From positions 496,001 to 560,000 of the forward strand of contig NZ_PVZC01000004.1 in NCBI RefSeq assembly GCF_003002095.1: 64,000 nucleotides of DNA, written 5' to 3'. The notes beneath the pieces are model-generated. The model was not told the origin of the DNA. It saw only the letters and a list, made by a program, of their open reading frames with translations, and did no database searches. Positions 42,043-51,182 of this stretch are shown here, piece by piece; position 1 is the stretch's first letter, and each line of letters starts with the position of its first letter. The DNA comes from Allonocardiopsis opalescens. Lineage in GTDB: Bacteria; Actinomycetota; Actinomycetes; Streptosporangiales; Streptosporangiaceae. The position numbers and the translations under genes were made by a program.

Positions 42043-42053
42043 ATACAGTGTAT
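42043..42053. promoter_or_regulatory. Palindrome containing both divergent -10 boxes
   Basis: ATACAGTGTAT is a perfect palindrome. It holds TACAGT (42044-42049) as -10 for the rightward monooxygenase gene, whose ATG is 8 bp on, and TACACT (42052-42047) as -10 for the TetR gene. A repressor dimer bound here would block both. Confidence 0.65.
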
Positions 42054-42057
42054 CGAT

Positions 42058-43176
42058 ATGAGACATCGCATCGCCGTGGTGGGGAGCGGGCCGGGCGGCC
42101 TCAGCTTCGCCCGCGTCCTGCACCGCCATGGCCACCCCGTCGCCGTCCTCGAACGCGATCCCGCCCCCGACGCCCGCCCTCCGGGCGGCACGCTCGACCT
42201 GCACGAAGGGCTGGGCCAGCTCGCACTGGACAAGGCGGGGCTGCTGGCGGAGTTCCGGGCGCTGTCCCGTCCCGAGGGGCAGGCCATGCGCATCCTGGCC
42301 CCGGACGGCACCGTCCTGCGCGACTGGCGGCCCCGTCCGGATGACCTGGCCAATCCCGAGATCGACCGCGGGCGCCTGCGCGAGCTGCTGCTCGGCCCCC
42401 TCGACGTCCGGTGGGGCCGGCACGTCACCCGGGTGGAGCCGGGGAGCCGGGACGGCGTCCTGGTCCACTTCGCGGACGGGCGCCGGGAGGTCTTCGATCT
42501 CGTCGTCGGCGCGGACGGCGCCTGGTCCCGGGTCCGCCCGGCGGTCTCGCCGGTGACGCCGCACTACACCGGCGTCACCCTGGTCGAGAGCGCCCTGGAC
42601 GAGGTAGACACCCGCCACCCCGATCTCGCCCGGCTGATCGGCGAGGGTTCCGTGGCGGTGTACGGCGTGAACCGGGCCCTCGTCGCCCAGCGCGGCGGCG
42701 GCGGCCACGCCAGGGTGTACGCCCAGTTCCGCGCGCCGCTGGACTGGCACGCGGAACTGGACCCGGCCGACGCCGAGGCGGTGCGATCGCGACTGCTGGC
42801 GCTGTTCGACGGCTGGGCCGCTCCCCTCCTCGACCTGCTCCGCCACGGCGCCGCCTTCGTCCACCGCCCCCTCCACGTCCTGCCCGTCTCCCACACCTGG
42901 GCCCACGTCGCCGGGGTGACGCTGCTGGGCGACGCCGCCCACCTGATGCCGCCGCTGGGGGCGGGCGCGAACCTCGCGATGCTGGAAGGCGCCGAACTCG
43001 CCGAGGCCGTCGCCGCCGGCCCCGGCGATCTGGACGAGGCGGTCCGCGCCTTCGAGGAGCGGATGTGGGCGCGGGCCGGTGAGTGGGCGAAGATCACGAC
43101 GGCCGGCCTGGACCGCCTGGTGAGCCCGGACCCCGCCGACGCCCTCGCCCTCTTCGACCGAGTGCAGCCGTCCTGA
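42058..43176 (+). CDS. FAD-dependent monooxygenase, Tet(X)-like
   Basis: 372 residues. GXGXXG is in RIAVVGSGPGGLSFARVLHRHG. The Tet(X)-type PGGTLDLHEGLGQLALDKAG and EIDRGRLRELLL stretches follow, then the DG motif VVGADGAWSRVRP and the GD motif GVTLLGDAAHLMPPLGAGANLAM. Tet(X) enzymes hydroxylate tetracyclines; relatives act on other aromatics. The ATG lies right after the operator, so the mRNA is probably leaderless. It is most likely repressed by the divergent TetR protein. Tetracycline as substrate is inference. Confidence 0.83.
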   Translation: MRHRIAVVGSGPGGLSFARVLHRHGHPVAVLERDPAPDARPPGGTLDLHEGLGQLALDKAGLLAEFRALSRPEGQAMRILAPDGTVLRDWRPRPDDLANPEIDRGRLRELLLGPLDVRWGRHVTRVEPGSRDGVLVHFADGRREVFDLVVGADGAWSRVRPAVSPVTPHYTGVTLVESALDEVDTRHPDLARLIGEGSVAVYGVNRALVAQRGGGGHARVYAQFRAPLDWHAELDPADAEAVRSRLLALFDGWAAPLLDLLRHGAAFVHRPLHVLPVSHTWAHVAGVTLLGDAAHLMPPLGAGANLAMLEGAELAEAVAAGPGDLDEAVRAFEERMWARAGEWAKITTAGLDRLVSPDPADALALFDRVQPS

Positions 43177-43188
43177 CCGCCAGGCGGG

Positions 43189-44827
<1,639 letters not shown>

Positions 44828-44864
44828 GGGGCTCACCTCCTCGGTCGGCGTCACGGTCGACGGA

Positions 44865-44894
44865 AAGCTACCGGGCCGGGCACCGCCCGTCCAA
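44865..44894 (-). promoter_or_regulatory. rox promoter
   Basis: On the minus strand TTGGAC (44894-44889), 18 bp and TAGCTT (44870-44865) form a promoter whose start point is about 44858. The transcript leader to rox is about 140 nt and includes the short ORF. The inverted repeat reported upstream of rifampin-responsive genes in other actinomycetes was looked for and not seen. Confidence 0.55.
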
Positions 44895-44980
44895 TCCTTT
44901 TCCGGTCGGCCACGGCTCGGGCCGGACCCGTGCGGGGCGGATCCGCGGGACGATGCCCGCCCGGGCATAGGGTGGGCCGC

Positions 44981-45718
44981 GTGCCACTGCGACTTGTTCA
45001 GGTGAACTTCAAGGCCCGCGACGACGCGGCCCTCGGCCGGTTCTGGGCGGACGCGCTCGGCTGGGGCGTCTCCAGCGAGGGACCCGGCGTGACCAACGTC
45101 GAACCCCCGGACTTCACCTGGCCGGACCCCGCCGCCGTCTGCGTCGACGTCGTCGCCGTCCCGGACCCCGAAACGGTGCGGTACCGGGTGCACCTCGACC
45201 TCGCCACCACCTCCGCGGCCCATCAGGCGGAGTGGGTCGCGCGGCTGAAGGAGCTCGGGGCGACGCCCGCCGACGTGGGTCAGGGAGACGTCCCGTGGAC
45301 GGTGCTGGCCGACCCGGAGGGCAACGTGTTCTGCGTGCTGGAGCCGCGCGAGGTCTACCGGGACACCGGGCCGATCGCCGCGGTGGTGGTCGACTGTACG
45401 GATCCGCGGGCCATGGCCCGGTTCTGGGGCGAGGCGACGGACTGGCGCGTGCACGAGGTGGCCGACGACCGCGCGGTGCTGCGTTCGGCCGCGGGCGTCG
45501 GGCCGTACCTGGAGTTCCTGCGCAGGTCCGGCCCGCCGGCCGTGTGGAACCGCATCCATCTCGATGTGATGCCGTACCCCGGTGACGACCAGGCGGCGGA
45601 GGTGGCCCGGCTGGAGGCTCTCGGCGCCACCGGCGTCGACCTCGGCCAGGGAGACGTCTCGTGGCGGGTCCTCGCCGATCCGGAGGGCAACGAGTTCTGC
45701 GTCCTCAGGTCGGGCTGA
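44981..45718 (+). CDS. Two-domain VOC-family protein
   Basis: 245 residues made of two homologous VOC units: LRLVQVNFKARDDAALGRFWADALGW...LADPEGNVFCVLEP (residues 3-125) and AAVVVDCTDPRAMARFWGEATDWR...LADPEGNEFCVL (residues 131-243). Each is a 'glyoxalase-like' module, so one chain forms the usual pseudo-dimer. A TAGGGT box at 44968-44973 places transcription start at the GTG (leaderless). It is divergent from rox; the function is unknown. Confidence 0.82.
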   Translation: MPLRLVQVNFKARDDAALGRFWADALGWGVSSEGPGVTNVEPPDFTWPDPAAVCVDVVAVPDPETVRYRVHLDLATTSAAHQAEWVARLKELGATPADVGQGDVPWTVLADPEGNVFCVLEPREVYRDTGPIAAVVVDCTDPRAMARFWGEATDWRVHEVADDRAVLRSAAGVGPYLEFLRRSGPPAVWNRIHLDVMPYPGDDQAAEVARLEALGATGVDLGQGDVSWRVLADPEGNEFCVLRSG

Positions 45719-45790
45719 CGCGCGACCCCTTCGCCCGGCCGCACGCGACGGCTTCCCGCCGGCACCGGCGGTTGTCGGCCGGAAAATCGG

Positions 45791-45820
45791 TTGAGCCCTT
45801 CGGCCGCGGCTCCGTAGCGT
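45791..45820 (+). promoter_or_regulatory. Promoter upstream of the 14-bp inverted-repeat segment
   Basis: TTGAGC (45791-45796), 18 bp and TAGCGT (45815-45820). Downstream, AGAGGAC precedes a GTG at 45861 that reads only six codons before a TAG formed by the inverted repeat. The promoter therefore drives a truncated start and then, possibly, the DUF1062 gene. Confidence 0.45.
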
Positions 45821-45876
45821 GCCTGCGGCCCGTCGCCGTGAGAACAGAGGACAAGACCGCGTGACCCCGCCTGCTT

Positions 45877-46001
45877 TCTAGACCTGACACCTTCCGCTCA
45901 CCCCCAGGCCGACCTTCCCGTCGGCTCTGCCGGGCTGCCCGCAGGCGCCCGGTCATACGGCGTTCGAGGCCGCGCCCAATCGGCCTCGTGTCAGGTCTAG
46001 A
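45877..46001. repeat. 125-bp segment bounded by perfect 14-bp inverted repeats
   Basis: TCTAGACCTGACAC at 45877-45890 is exactly repeated in inverted orientation at 45988-46001. The inner 97 bp carry no ORF. Each repeat contains CTAG, rare in such GC-rich DNA. The left repeat ends a six-codon ORF (45861-45881), and the right one ends seven bases before the DUF1062 ATG. It could be a small non-autonomous element, an invertible segment or paired operators. No target-site duplication is visible. Confidence 0.65.
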
Positions 46002-46007
46002 GAGCTC

Positions 46008-46568
46008 ATGTCTTCACAAACTCATATCGTGCTGCCCTGGGTCGTCCGCCGGACCAGGCTGCCGCTGCTGTCACTGCGGTGCGCGGACTGCGGATCGGAG
46101 TCGGCCACCACCGGCGCGGGCCGGTTCCGCGTCAACGCCAACGGCAGGCTGCTGGACGTGTGGCTGCTGGTCCGCTGCGTGTCCTGCGGCCGGACGTGCA
46201 AGCTGGCCGTGTGCGAGCGCGTGCCGGTCAGGTCCTTCGACCCGGCCGAACTCGACGGCTACCACGCCAATGATCCGGCGCTGGTGGCGTCCAGGCTGCT
46301 GGATCCGCGGTTCGCCCGGCGCAATGGCTACGCCCTGGACTGGACGGGGGCCTGGCGGCTGCACGCGCCGCCGGCGCCGCTCGACTCACCGTGGCCGGTC
46401 CAGGTGGAGGTGCTGTTCGAGGATCCGGTGCCGGTGCGCCCGGACCGCCTCATCGCACGAGGGCTCGGCCTCAGCAGGAACGAGGTGGCGCGCCGGATCA
46501 AGTGCGGCGTCCGGCCGCGCCGCCCGAGGAGCGCCGGCTTCGCCTTCACCGTGATGCCCGCGGACTAG
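46008..46568 (+). CDS. DUF1062 protein with zinc-ribbon-like cysteines
   Basis: 186 residues. CADC (in LSLRCADCGSES) and CVSC (in VRCVSCGRTC) are spaced as a zinc ribbon. FRVNANGRLLDVWLLVRC is the family hallmark and DRLIARGLGLSRNEVARRI sits near the end. DUF1062 proteins are small, cytosolic and of unknown function. The promoter region is occupied by the inverted-repeat segment. Confidence 0.78.
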   Translation: MSSQTHIVLPWVVRRTRLPLLSLRCADCGSESATTGAGRFRVNANGRLLDVWLLVRCVSCGRTCKLAVCERVPVRSFDPAELDGYHANDPALVASRLLDPRFARRNGYALDWTGAWRLHAPPAPLDSPWPVQVEVLFEDPVPVRPDRLIARGLGLSRNEVARRIKCGVRPRRPRSAGFAFTVMPAD

Positions 46569-46618
46569 CGGGGACGTCACCGAGGCGTACGTCCCAGGGC
46601 GTCCGGGCCGCGGCGGTG

Positions 46619-47050
46619 TCACTCGCAGAACACCTGCAGCTTGGTGTCGGCGTCGTCGACGTCGACGGTGAGCTCGTCCAGGTGCTCGATGAGATCGTCG
46701 AGGTGCTGCGGCTTGAGCTGGGCGAGGTCGATCGGCACCCCCGACTTGTCCAGCTCGGCGTTGATGCGCGTGAGCGCCTGCGGCGGAATGAGGCTGGTGA
46801 GCCGGACCCCCGCGCGCAGCAGCTGGATCGGGACGCGGATGTTGAGCCGGGACGCCCCGTCGCCGCCGGTGCCGTCCGCCGCGGCCATCACCACGCGCAG
46901 GTATCTGGGCCGGGGCTTGGAGCGGGGGGCGGCTCCCGGCGCGGAGTCGAGCCGCTCCCGTTCGAGCGCGTTGATCAGCCGCTCGGCCTCGTCCGCGGTG
47001 ATCTTGCCTTCGGCCAGCATCTCCAGGATCTGGCGGCGCTGCTCGTTCAT
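46619..47050 (-). CDS. SHOCT-like domain protein
   Basis: 143 residues. The N-terminal NEQRRQILEMLAEGKITADEAERLINALERER is a SHOCT-like helical motif. A beta-rich domain follows (RYLRVVMAA...RLNIRVPIQLLRAGVRLTSLIPPQAL), typical of the small regulators found with DUF2089 proteins. ATG 47050 is preferred because GGAG lies five bases upstream. It is the third gene of a DUF2089/membrane/SHOCT operon; the function is unknown. Confidence 0.7.
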   Translation of the reverse strand: MNEQRRQILEMLAEGKITADEAERLINALERERLDSAPGAAPRSKPRPRYLRVVMAAADGTGGDGASRLNIRVPIQLLRAGVRLTSLIPPQALTRINAELDKSGVPIDLAQLKPQHLDDLIEHLDELTVDVDDADTKLQVFCE

Positions 47051-47072
47051 CACTGCTCCACCCTCTTCGGAC

Positions 47073-47324
47073 TCATCTGACGCTCACCAGAAAGGCCGTC
47101 CGGCCGTCCTCGATCTCGAAGCGGGTGCCGGGCAGCGCCCACAGCAGCCGCCCGGCGCCGCGCAGCGCGCCCACCGGATCGACCCGGAAGATGACGCACG
47201 CGACGAGGCCGGCCGGCAGCAGCAGCGGCGCCAGCACCAGCAGGACCGGCAGGATCGGGATGTACAGCCGCAGCGGGCGGCCGTCGGGGCGGCGGTAGCG
47301 CACCGTCGCCAGCTGGGGGATCAT
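47073..47324 (-). CDS. Small membrane protein
   Basis: 83 residues with one or two transmembrane segments (about 22-47). It is basic at both ends and I do not recognise a family. The start overlaps the DUF2089 stop as ATGA with GGAGAGG upstream, so it is coupled to that gene. It may anchor the regulators on either side to the membrane, which is inference. Confidence 0.65.
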   Translation of the reverse strand: MIPQLATVRYRRPDGRPLRLYIPILPVLLVLAPLLLPAGLVACVIFRVDPVGALRGAGRLLWALPGTRFEIEDGRTAFLVSVR

Positions 47325-47710
47325 CGGGACCTCTCCAGTTCGGCCAGCGCCTCCTCGGCGCTGATCTCGCCGCGCCGCAGGCGGTCGACGACGTCGGCGC
47401 CGGTGGGCGCCGGGTCGGTGTCGACGAAGTCCAGGCGTTCGGCGATGCGGTTCAGTCGGGACTTGATCGTCGGGTAGCTCACGCCGAAGATCCGCTCCAT
47501 CTCCTTGATGGAGCCGTGCGAGCGCACGAAGGCGGCGATGAAGACCTGGTCGTCGATGCCCAGCTGGGCCAGCTGCGGCGGCTCGAACCGCCCCTCGATC
47601 GCGATGCCGCTGCCGGCGAGGCGGACCCGTTCGACCACGAACGGCTGCCCGTGGGTCAGGTCCGTCAGTTCCTGCCAGTCCACCCTCGACTCCCTCACCC
47701 TCGACGGCAT
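47321..47710 (-). CDS. DUF2089-family HTH protein
   Basis: 129 residues. The HTH region FVRSHGSIKEMERIFGVSYPTIKSRLNRIAERL (residues about 61-93) and the short C-terminal SHOCT-like tail DRLRRGEISAEEALAELE match DUF2089. Such proteins are sigma-factor-like or repressor-like regulators with unknown signal. ATG 47710 is used; GTG 47683 has a better ribosome site (GAGGGAG) and may be the true start. It heads a three-gene operon. Confidence 0.78.
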   Translation of the reverse strand: MPSRVRESRVDWQELTDLTHGQPFVVERVRLAGSGIAIEGRFEPPQLAQLGIDDQVFIAAFVRSHGSIKEMERIFGVSYPTIKSRLNRIAERLDFVDTDPAPTGADVVDRLRRGEISAEEALAELERSR

Positions 47711-47733
47711 GGCTGCGTTCGGATTGTATCTTG

Positions 47734-47775
47734 ATTTTCTTAAGTATAAAAAACATCCTTTTTAATTTTCTCAAG
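47734..47775 (-). promoter_or_regulatory. AT-rich promoter with direct repeats, DUF2089 operon
   Basis: ATTTTCTTAAG (47734-47744) and ATTTTCTCAAG (47765-47775) repeat in the same orientation 31 bp apart (three turns). A TATACT -10 for the minus strand is at 47748-47743. The tract is exceptionally AT-rich for this genome. The repeats are probably sites for the DUF2089 protein. Confidence 0.55.
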
Positions 47776-47826
47776 AGTGACCTTGATGGCACCGAAGGGT
47801 GGAGGGCCTGGCGGGAAGCGCCCGGT

Positions 47827-47855
47827 TTGACGCCCTATTGGATAACCGCTATCTA
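47827..47855 (+). promoter_or_regulatory. padR promoter with overlapping operator
   Basis: TTGACG (47827-47832), 17 bp and TATCTA (47850-47855). GATA-N5-TATC (47841-47853) overlaps the -10 and is a candidate PadR site. AGGAGGG before the GTG at 47882 completes the signal. Confidence 0.65.
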
Positions 47856-47881
47856 TTGAGCGCTCGCAGAGGAGGGTCCCG

Positions 47882-48424
47882 GTGCAGGACGTCGTGCTCG
47901 CGCTGCTGGCCAAGGAGCCTTCGCACGGCTACGACCTGCGCAGACGCCTGGCGGCGGCGCTGGGTCCCCTGGGGGAGGCGCTGAACGCGGGGCAGATCTA
48001 CGTGACGCTCACCCGGCTGGAGAAGACCGGGCTGGTCGTCCAGGAGCGCGAGGACGCGCCGGTGCGCGGCCCGCGGCGCAAGGTGTACGCGCTGACCGCC
48101 TCCGGGCAGCAGCGCGTGGCCGCGTGGCTTGCCGAGACGACCGGGCCCCGAGCGGACGTGGCGGAGTTCCACCTGAAGCTGGTGGCCGCCGCCGAGTCCG
48201 GGCTGGCCGATCCGCTCGCGCTCGCCGACGCGCGGCGGCGGGAGCTGATGCGCAGGCTCGCCGAGGTCCAGCACGCCGCCCTCGCTCATGACGTGAACAC
48301 CGAGGCCGGTCTGCTCCTGGAGGGCATCGCCCTCCGCTTGCAGGCCGATTTGCGCTGGCTGGATGCGTGCGAGCGGACCTGGTCCGCCCGCGCCCCGGGT
48401 GGGAGAGGCGGAGGGAACGGATGA
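47882..48424 (+). CDS. PadR-family regulator
   Basis: 180 residues. The N-terminal winged helix (VVLALLAKEPSHGYDLRRRLAAAL...NAGQIYVTLTRLEKTGLV) is followed by a coiled C-terminal dimer helix region typical of PadR subfamily-2 proteins. The GTG start has AGGAGGG upstream. Its stop overlaps the ABC ATPase start as ATGA, so it is the first gene of a three-gene operon and likely represses it. Confidence 0.87.
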   Translation: MQDVVLALLAKEPSHGYDLRRRLAAALGPLGEALNAGQIYVTLTRLEKTGLVVQEREDAPVRGPRRKVYALTASGQQRVAAWLAETTGPRADVAEFHLKLVAAAESGLADPLALADARRRELMRRLAEVQHAALAHDVNTEAGLLLEGIALRLQADLRWLDACERTWSARAPGGRGGGNG

Positions 48425-49227
48425 CCAGGGACGGTCGGCGGCTCAGGGGCCGGTCGCGGCGGACGGGCACGCCCCGCGGTTCCGGTGCGCAACCGGCCGG
48501 CACCGCGCTGCGGGCGGTCGGCCTCACGCGCAGCTACGGCAGAGGCGAGAGCCTGCTGTGGGCCGTCGACCGGGTGGACCTCGACGTCCCCGCCGGGCAG
48601 ACGCTCGCGGTGACCGGGCCGAGCGGCTGCGGCAAGTCGACGCTGCTGCAGCTGCTCGGCGGCCTCGACCGGCCGACCGAGGGCGAGGTGTGGCTCGGCG
48701 GGCGGCGCATCGACCACCTCGGCGAACGGGCGCTGGCCGGGCTGCGGTGCCGGTCCGTCGGCTTCGTCTTCCAGTCCTTCCACCTGATGGACGAGCTGAC
48801 CGCGGCGGAGAACGTCGAGCTGCCCGCGCTGCTGGCCGGCTCCTCGCCGCGCGCCGCCCGCCGCCGCGCCGCCGGGCTGCTCGACCGGGTGGGGCTGGCC
48901 GACCGGGCCCGCCACCTGCCCTCGGAGCTGTCCGGCGGGCAGCGGCAGCGGGTCGCCATCGCCCGCGCCCTGGTCAACGAGCCGCTGGTCGTCCTCGCCG
49001 ACGAGCCCACCGGGAACCTCGACAGCGCCGCGACCCGCGACATCCTCCACCTCTTCGACGAGCTGCGCGCCGCCGGCCAGACCCTGGTGATGGCCACCCA
49101 CGACGAGCGCGTCGCCGCCACGGCGGACCGCGTCGTCTCCCTGCGCGACGGGGTGCCGGTCGATGACACCCGTTTGGCCGACGACGCGGGCGCGGGGCTC
49201 GGCGCGCTGCTGAGCTGGGAGGACTGA
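48421..49227 (+). CDS. ABC transporter ATPase, MacB/LolD type
   Basis: 268 residues. Walker [11 protein letters not shown]-loop FVFQSFHLMDELTAAENVELP, signature LSGGQRQRVAIARAL, Walker B VVLADEPTGNLD and H-loop ATHDERVA are all intact and of MacB/LolD type. The first 35 residues are basic and disordered. ATG overlaps the PadR stop. It pairs with the FtsX permease three bases downstream. Confidence 0.9.
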   Translation: MTRDGRRLRGRSRRTGTPRGSGAQPAGTALRAVGLTRSYGRGESLLWAVDRVDLDVPAGQTLAVTGPSGCGKSTLLQLLGGLDRPTEGEVWLGGRRIDHLGERALAGLRCRSVGFVFQSFHLMDELTAAENVELPALLAGSSPRAARRRAAGLLDRVGLADRARHLPSELSGGQRQRVAIARALVNEPLVVLADEPTGNLDSAATRDILHLFDELRAAGQTLVMATHDERVAATADRVVSLRDGVPVDDTRLADDAGAGLGALLSWED

Positions 49228-49229
49228 CC

Positions 49230-50999
49230 GTGGGACCTGTGCTGCTGATCGGGCGGCTGATCCTGCGCGACCTGCGCCGCCGTCCCGGCGAGGCCGCCAT
49301 GCTGCTGCTCGCCGTCACCATCGCCGCCGCCGCGCTGGGTCTCGGCCTGGCGACCGGCAGGGCCGTGGAGGCCGGATACCTGCATACCCGCGCGGCCACG
49401 GCCGGCCCCGACCTCACCGCCATCACGACGACCGAGGACCCCTCCGAGCTGGCCGAACGCATCGCGGCCGCACCCGGTGTGGCGGCGCTGGCCGATCCGG
49501 TCTTCGCCTTCTCCACCTTCGTCCAGGCCAAGGGCCAGAGCATGCGCTCCTCGGTCGAGGGCCAGGAGAGCGCGCCGCCGGCCGTGGACCGGCCGCTGGT
49601 GACCTCGGGAACGTGGGTGCGCCCGGGCGAGGCGGTGGTCGAGCGCGGTTTCGCGGAGGCGCTCGGCGTGCGCGTCGGCGACCGCGTCACCATCAGCGGG
49701 CGCGACTACCCGGTCACCGGGATCGCGATCAGCGCGGCCACCCCGGTCTATCCCTACAGCGACTGGGCCCAGGGGCAGGGGCCGACCGACCGGGGCGGCC
49801 GGATCTGGCTCACCACCGCCGACGCCCGTGCGGCGGCGGGCGACACGCCAGGCGTCCACCTGCTGCGCCTGAGGCTGACCGACCCCGAGGCGGTCGCCGA
49901 GTGGAGCGAGACCGTGTTCACCCCCGAGTTCAGGGGCGATGACTGGGTCAACATCCGCGACTGGCAGACCGTTCTGCGGTCGGACATGAACATGATCAGG
50001 CGCAGCCTGCCCGTCCTGTTCGCGGGCGGCGGGCTGCTCGCCGTGGCCGCGGTCGTCACCCTCACCGCGCTGACCGCCGCGCGCGCCACCCGCGACCACC
50101 GGCGCGCCGCCCTGCTCAAGGCCGCCGGGGCCGGCCCCGGCACCGTCGCCGCCGTCCTGCTGACGCAGTACCTGCTGCTGACCGCCCTGGCCACCGCGCT
50201 CGGACTGACCATCGGGACCCTGGTCGCCCCCGCCGTGGTGGATCCCAGCGCCGGGCTGCTGGCCGCCGTCGGTCCACCGAGCACCGCGGGCGTACTCCTG
50301 GCCTTCGCCCTCGGCGGCCTGGTCGCGCTGGTCGCAACGCTCGACCCCGTCCTCGCCATCGCCCGCAAGAGCACCGTCCGCGCCCTTGCCGACCCGGCGC
50401 GCCCGCCCGAACGCCATCCGCGGCTGGCCGCCCTGACCTCCTACCTGCCCACCCCGCTGCTGGTCGGGGTCCGGCTGCTCGCCCGCAGGCCCGGCCGCGC
50501 CGTCCAGACCGCCATCGGGACGGCCGTCACCAGCGTCATGGTCACCGGGATGCTCACCTTCCGCTCCGCCCTGGGCGCCGTGGAGACCGCTCCCGCCCTG
50601 GCGGCGATCCACGCCCGCACCGGCCAGGTGCTGCTGGGCGTCACCCTCGCGATGGTGGTGCTGTCGGCGATCAACACCGTCTTCCTCGGCTGGAGCAGCG
50701 CGGCGCAGGCCAGGCGCGCCCTGGGCATCACCCGCGCCCTCGGCGCCACACCGGGCCAGGTCGTCGCGGCGCTGTGCGCGGCGCAACTCCTGCCCGCCGT
50801 GCCCGCGGTGCTGGCGGGCATCCCGGCCGGGACCGCCCTGTACTGGTTCTTCAGCCCCGTGCTGGTCATCGCCCCGCCATCGTGGCTGCTCAGCGCCGCA
50901 CTGGCCATCCTGCTCGCGGTCGCGGCGCTGACCGCCCTGCCCGCCTGGACCCACACCCGCGGCCCCGCCGGACGCGTCCTCAGCGCCGAACCGACCTGA
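49230..50999 (+). CDS. ABC transporter permease, FtsX/MacB type
   Basis: 589 residues. An N-terminal transmembrane helix (about 19-39) is followed by a MacB-type periplasmic-side domain. An FtsX core of three helices (about 265-400) and, at the C-terminus, three or four more helices make a two-FtsX-domain arrangement. GTG 49230 directly follows the ATPase stop. With the ATPase it probably exports or shears peptides or lipids from the membrane; the substrate is unknown. Confidence 0.85.
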   Translation: MGPVLLIGRLILRDLRRRPGEAAMLLLAVTIAAAALGLGLATGRAVEAGYLHTRAATAGPDLTAITTTEDPSELAERIAAAPGVAALADPVFAFSTFVQAKGQSMRSSVEGQESAPPAVDRPLVTSGTWVRPGEAVVERGFAEALGVRVGDRVTISGRDYPVTGIAISAATPVYPYSDWAQGQGPTDRGGRIWLTTADARAAAGDTPGVHLLRLRLTDPEAVAEWSETVFTPEFRGDDWVNIRDWQTVLRSDMNMIRRSLPVLFAGGGLLAVAAVVTLTALTAARATRDHRRAALLKAAGAGPGTVAAVLLTQYLLLTALATALGLTIGTLVAPAVVDPSAGLLAAVGPPSTAGVLLAFALGGLVALVATLDPVLAIARKSTVRALADPARPPERHPRLAALTSYLPTPLLVGVRLLARRPGRAVQTAIGTAVTSVMVTGMLTFRSALGAVETAPALAAIHARTGQVLLGVTLAMVVLSAINTVFLGWSSAAQARRALGITRALGATPGQVVAALCAAQLLPAVPAVLAGIPAGTALYWFFSPVLVIAPPSWLLSAALAILLAVAALTALPAWTHTRGPAGRVLSAEPT

Positions 51000-51182
51000 C
51001 GGGCGCCCGGCGGCGCGGTGAGGTCGTCCACATGAACGCCGTTCCGGGCGAGGAAGCGGACACAAGCTGACCGCTTTCCCTGGCACCGTGGTCACCGAGC
51101 GGGGAGAGCGCCGGCCGGCGTCGTGCGGGTGCCGGACGTCGCCGGCCCGTACGACGCGTCCTGAGCGAAGGGATTCGAACCG

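Noticed and set aside
51001-51182. Two ORFs of 12-13 codons before the HTH_42 gene
   Set aside because: Neither has a good ribosome site or family likeness, and ORFs this short are expected by chance.
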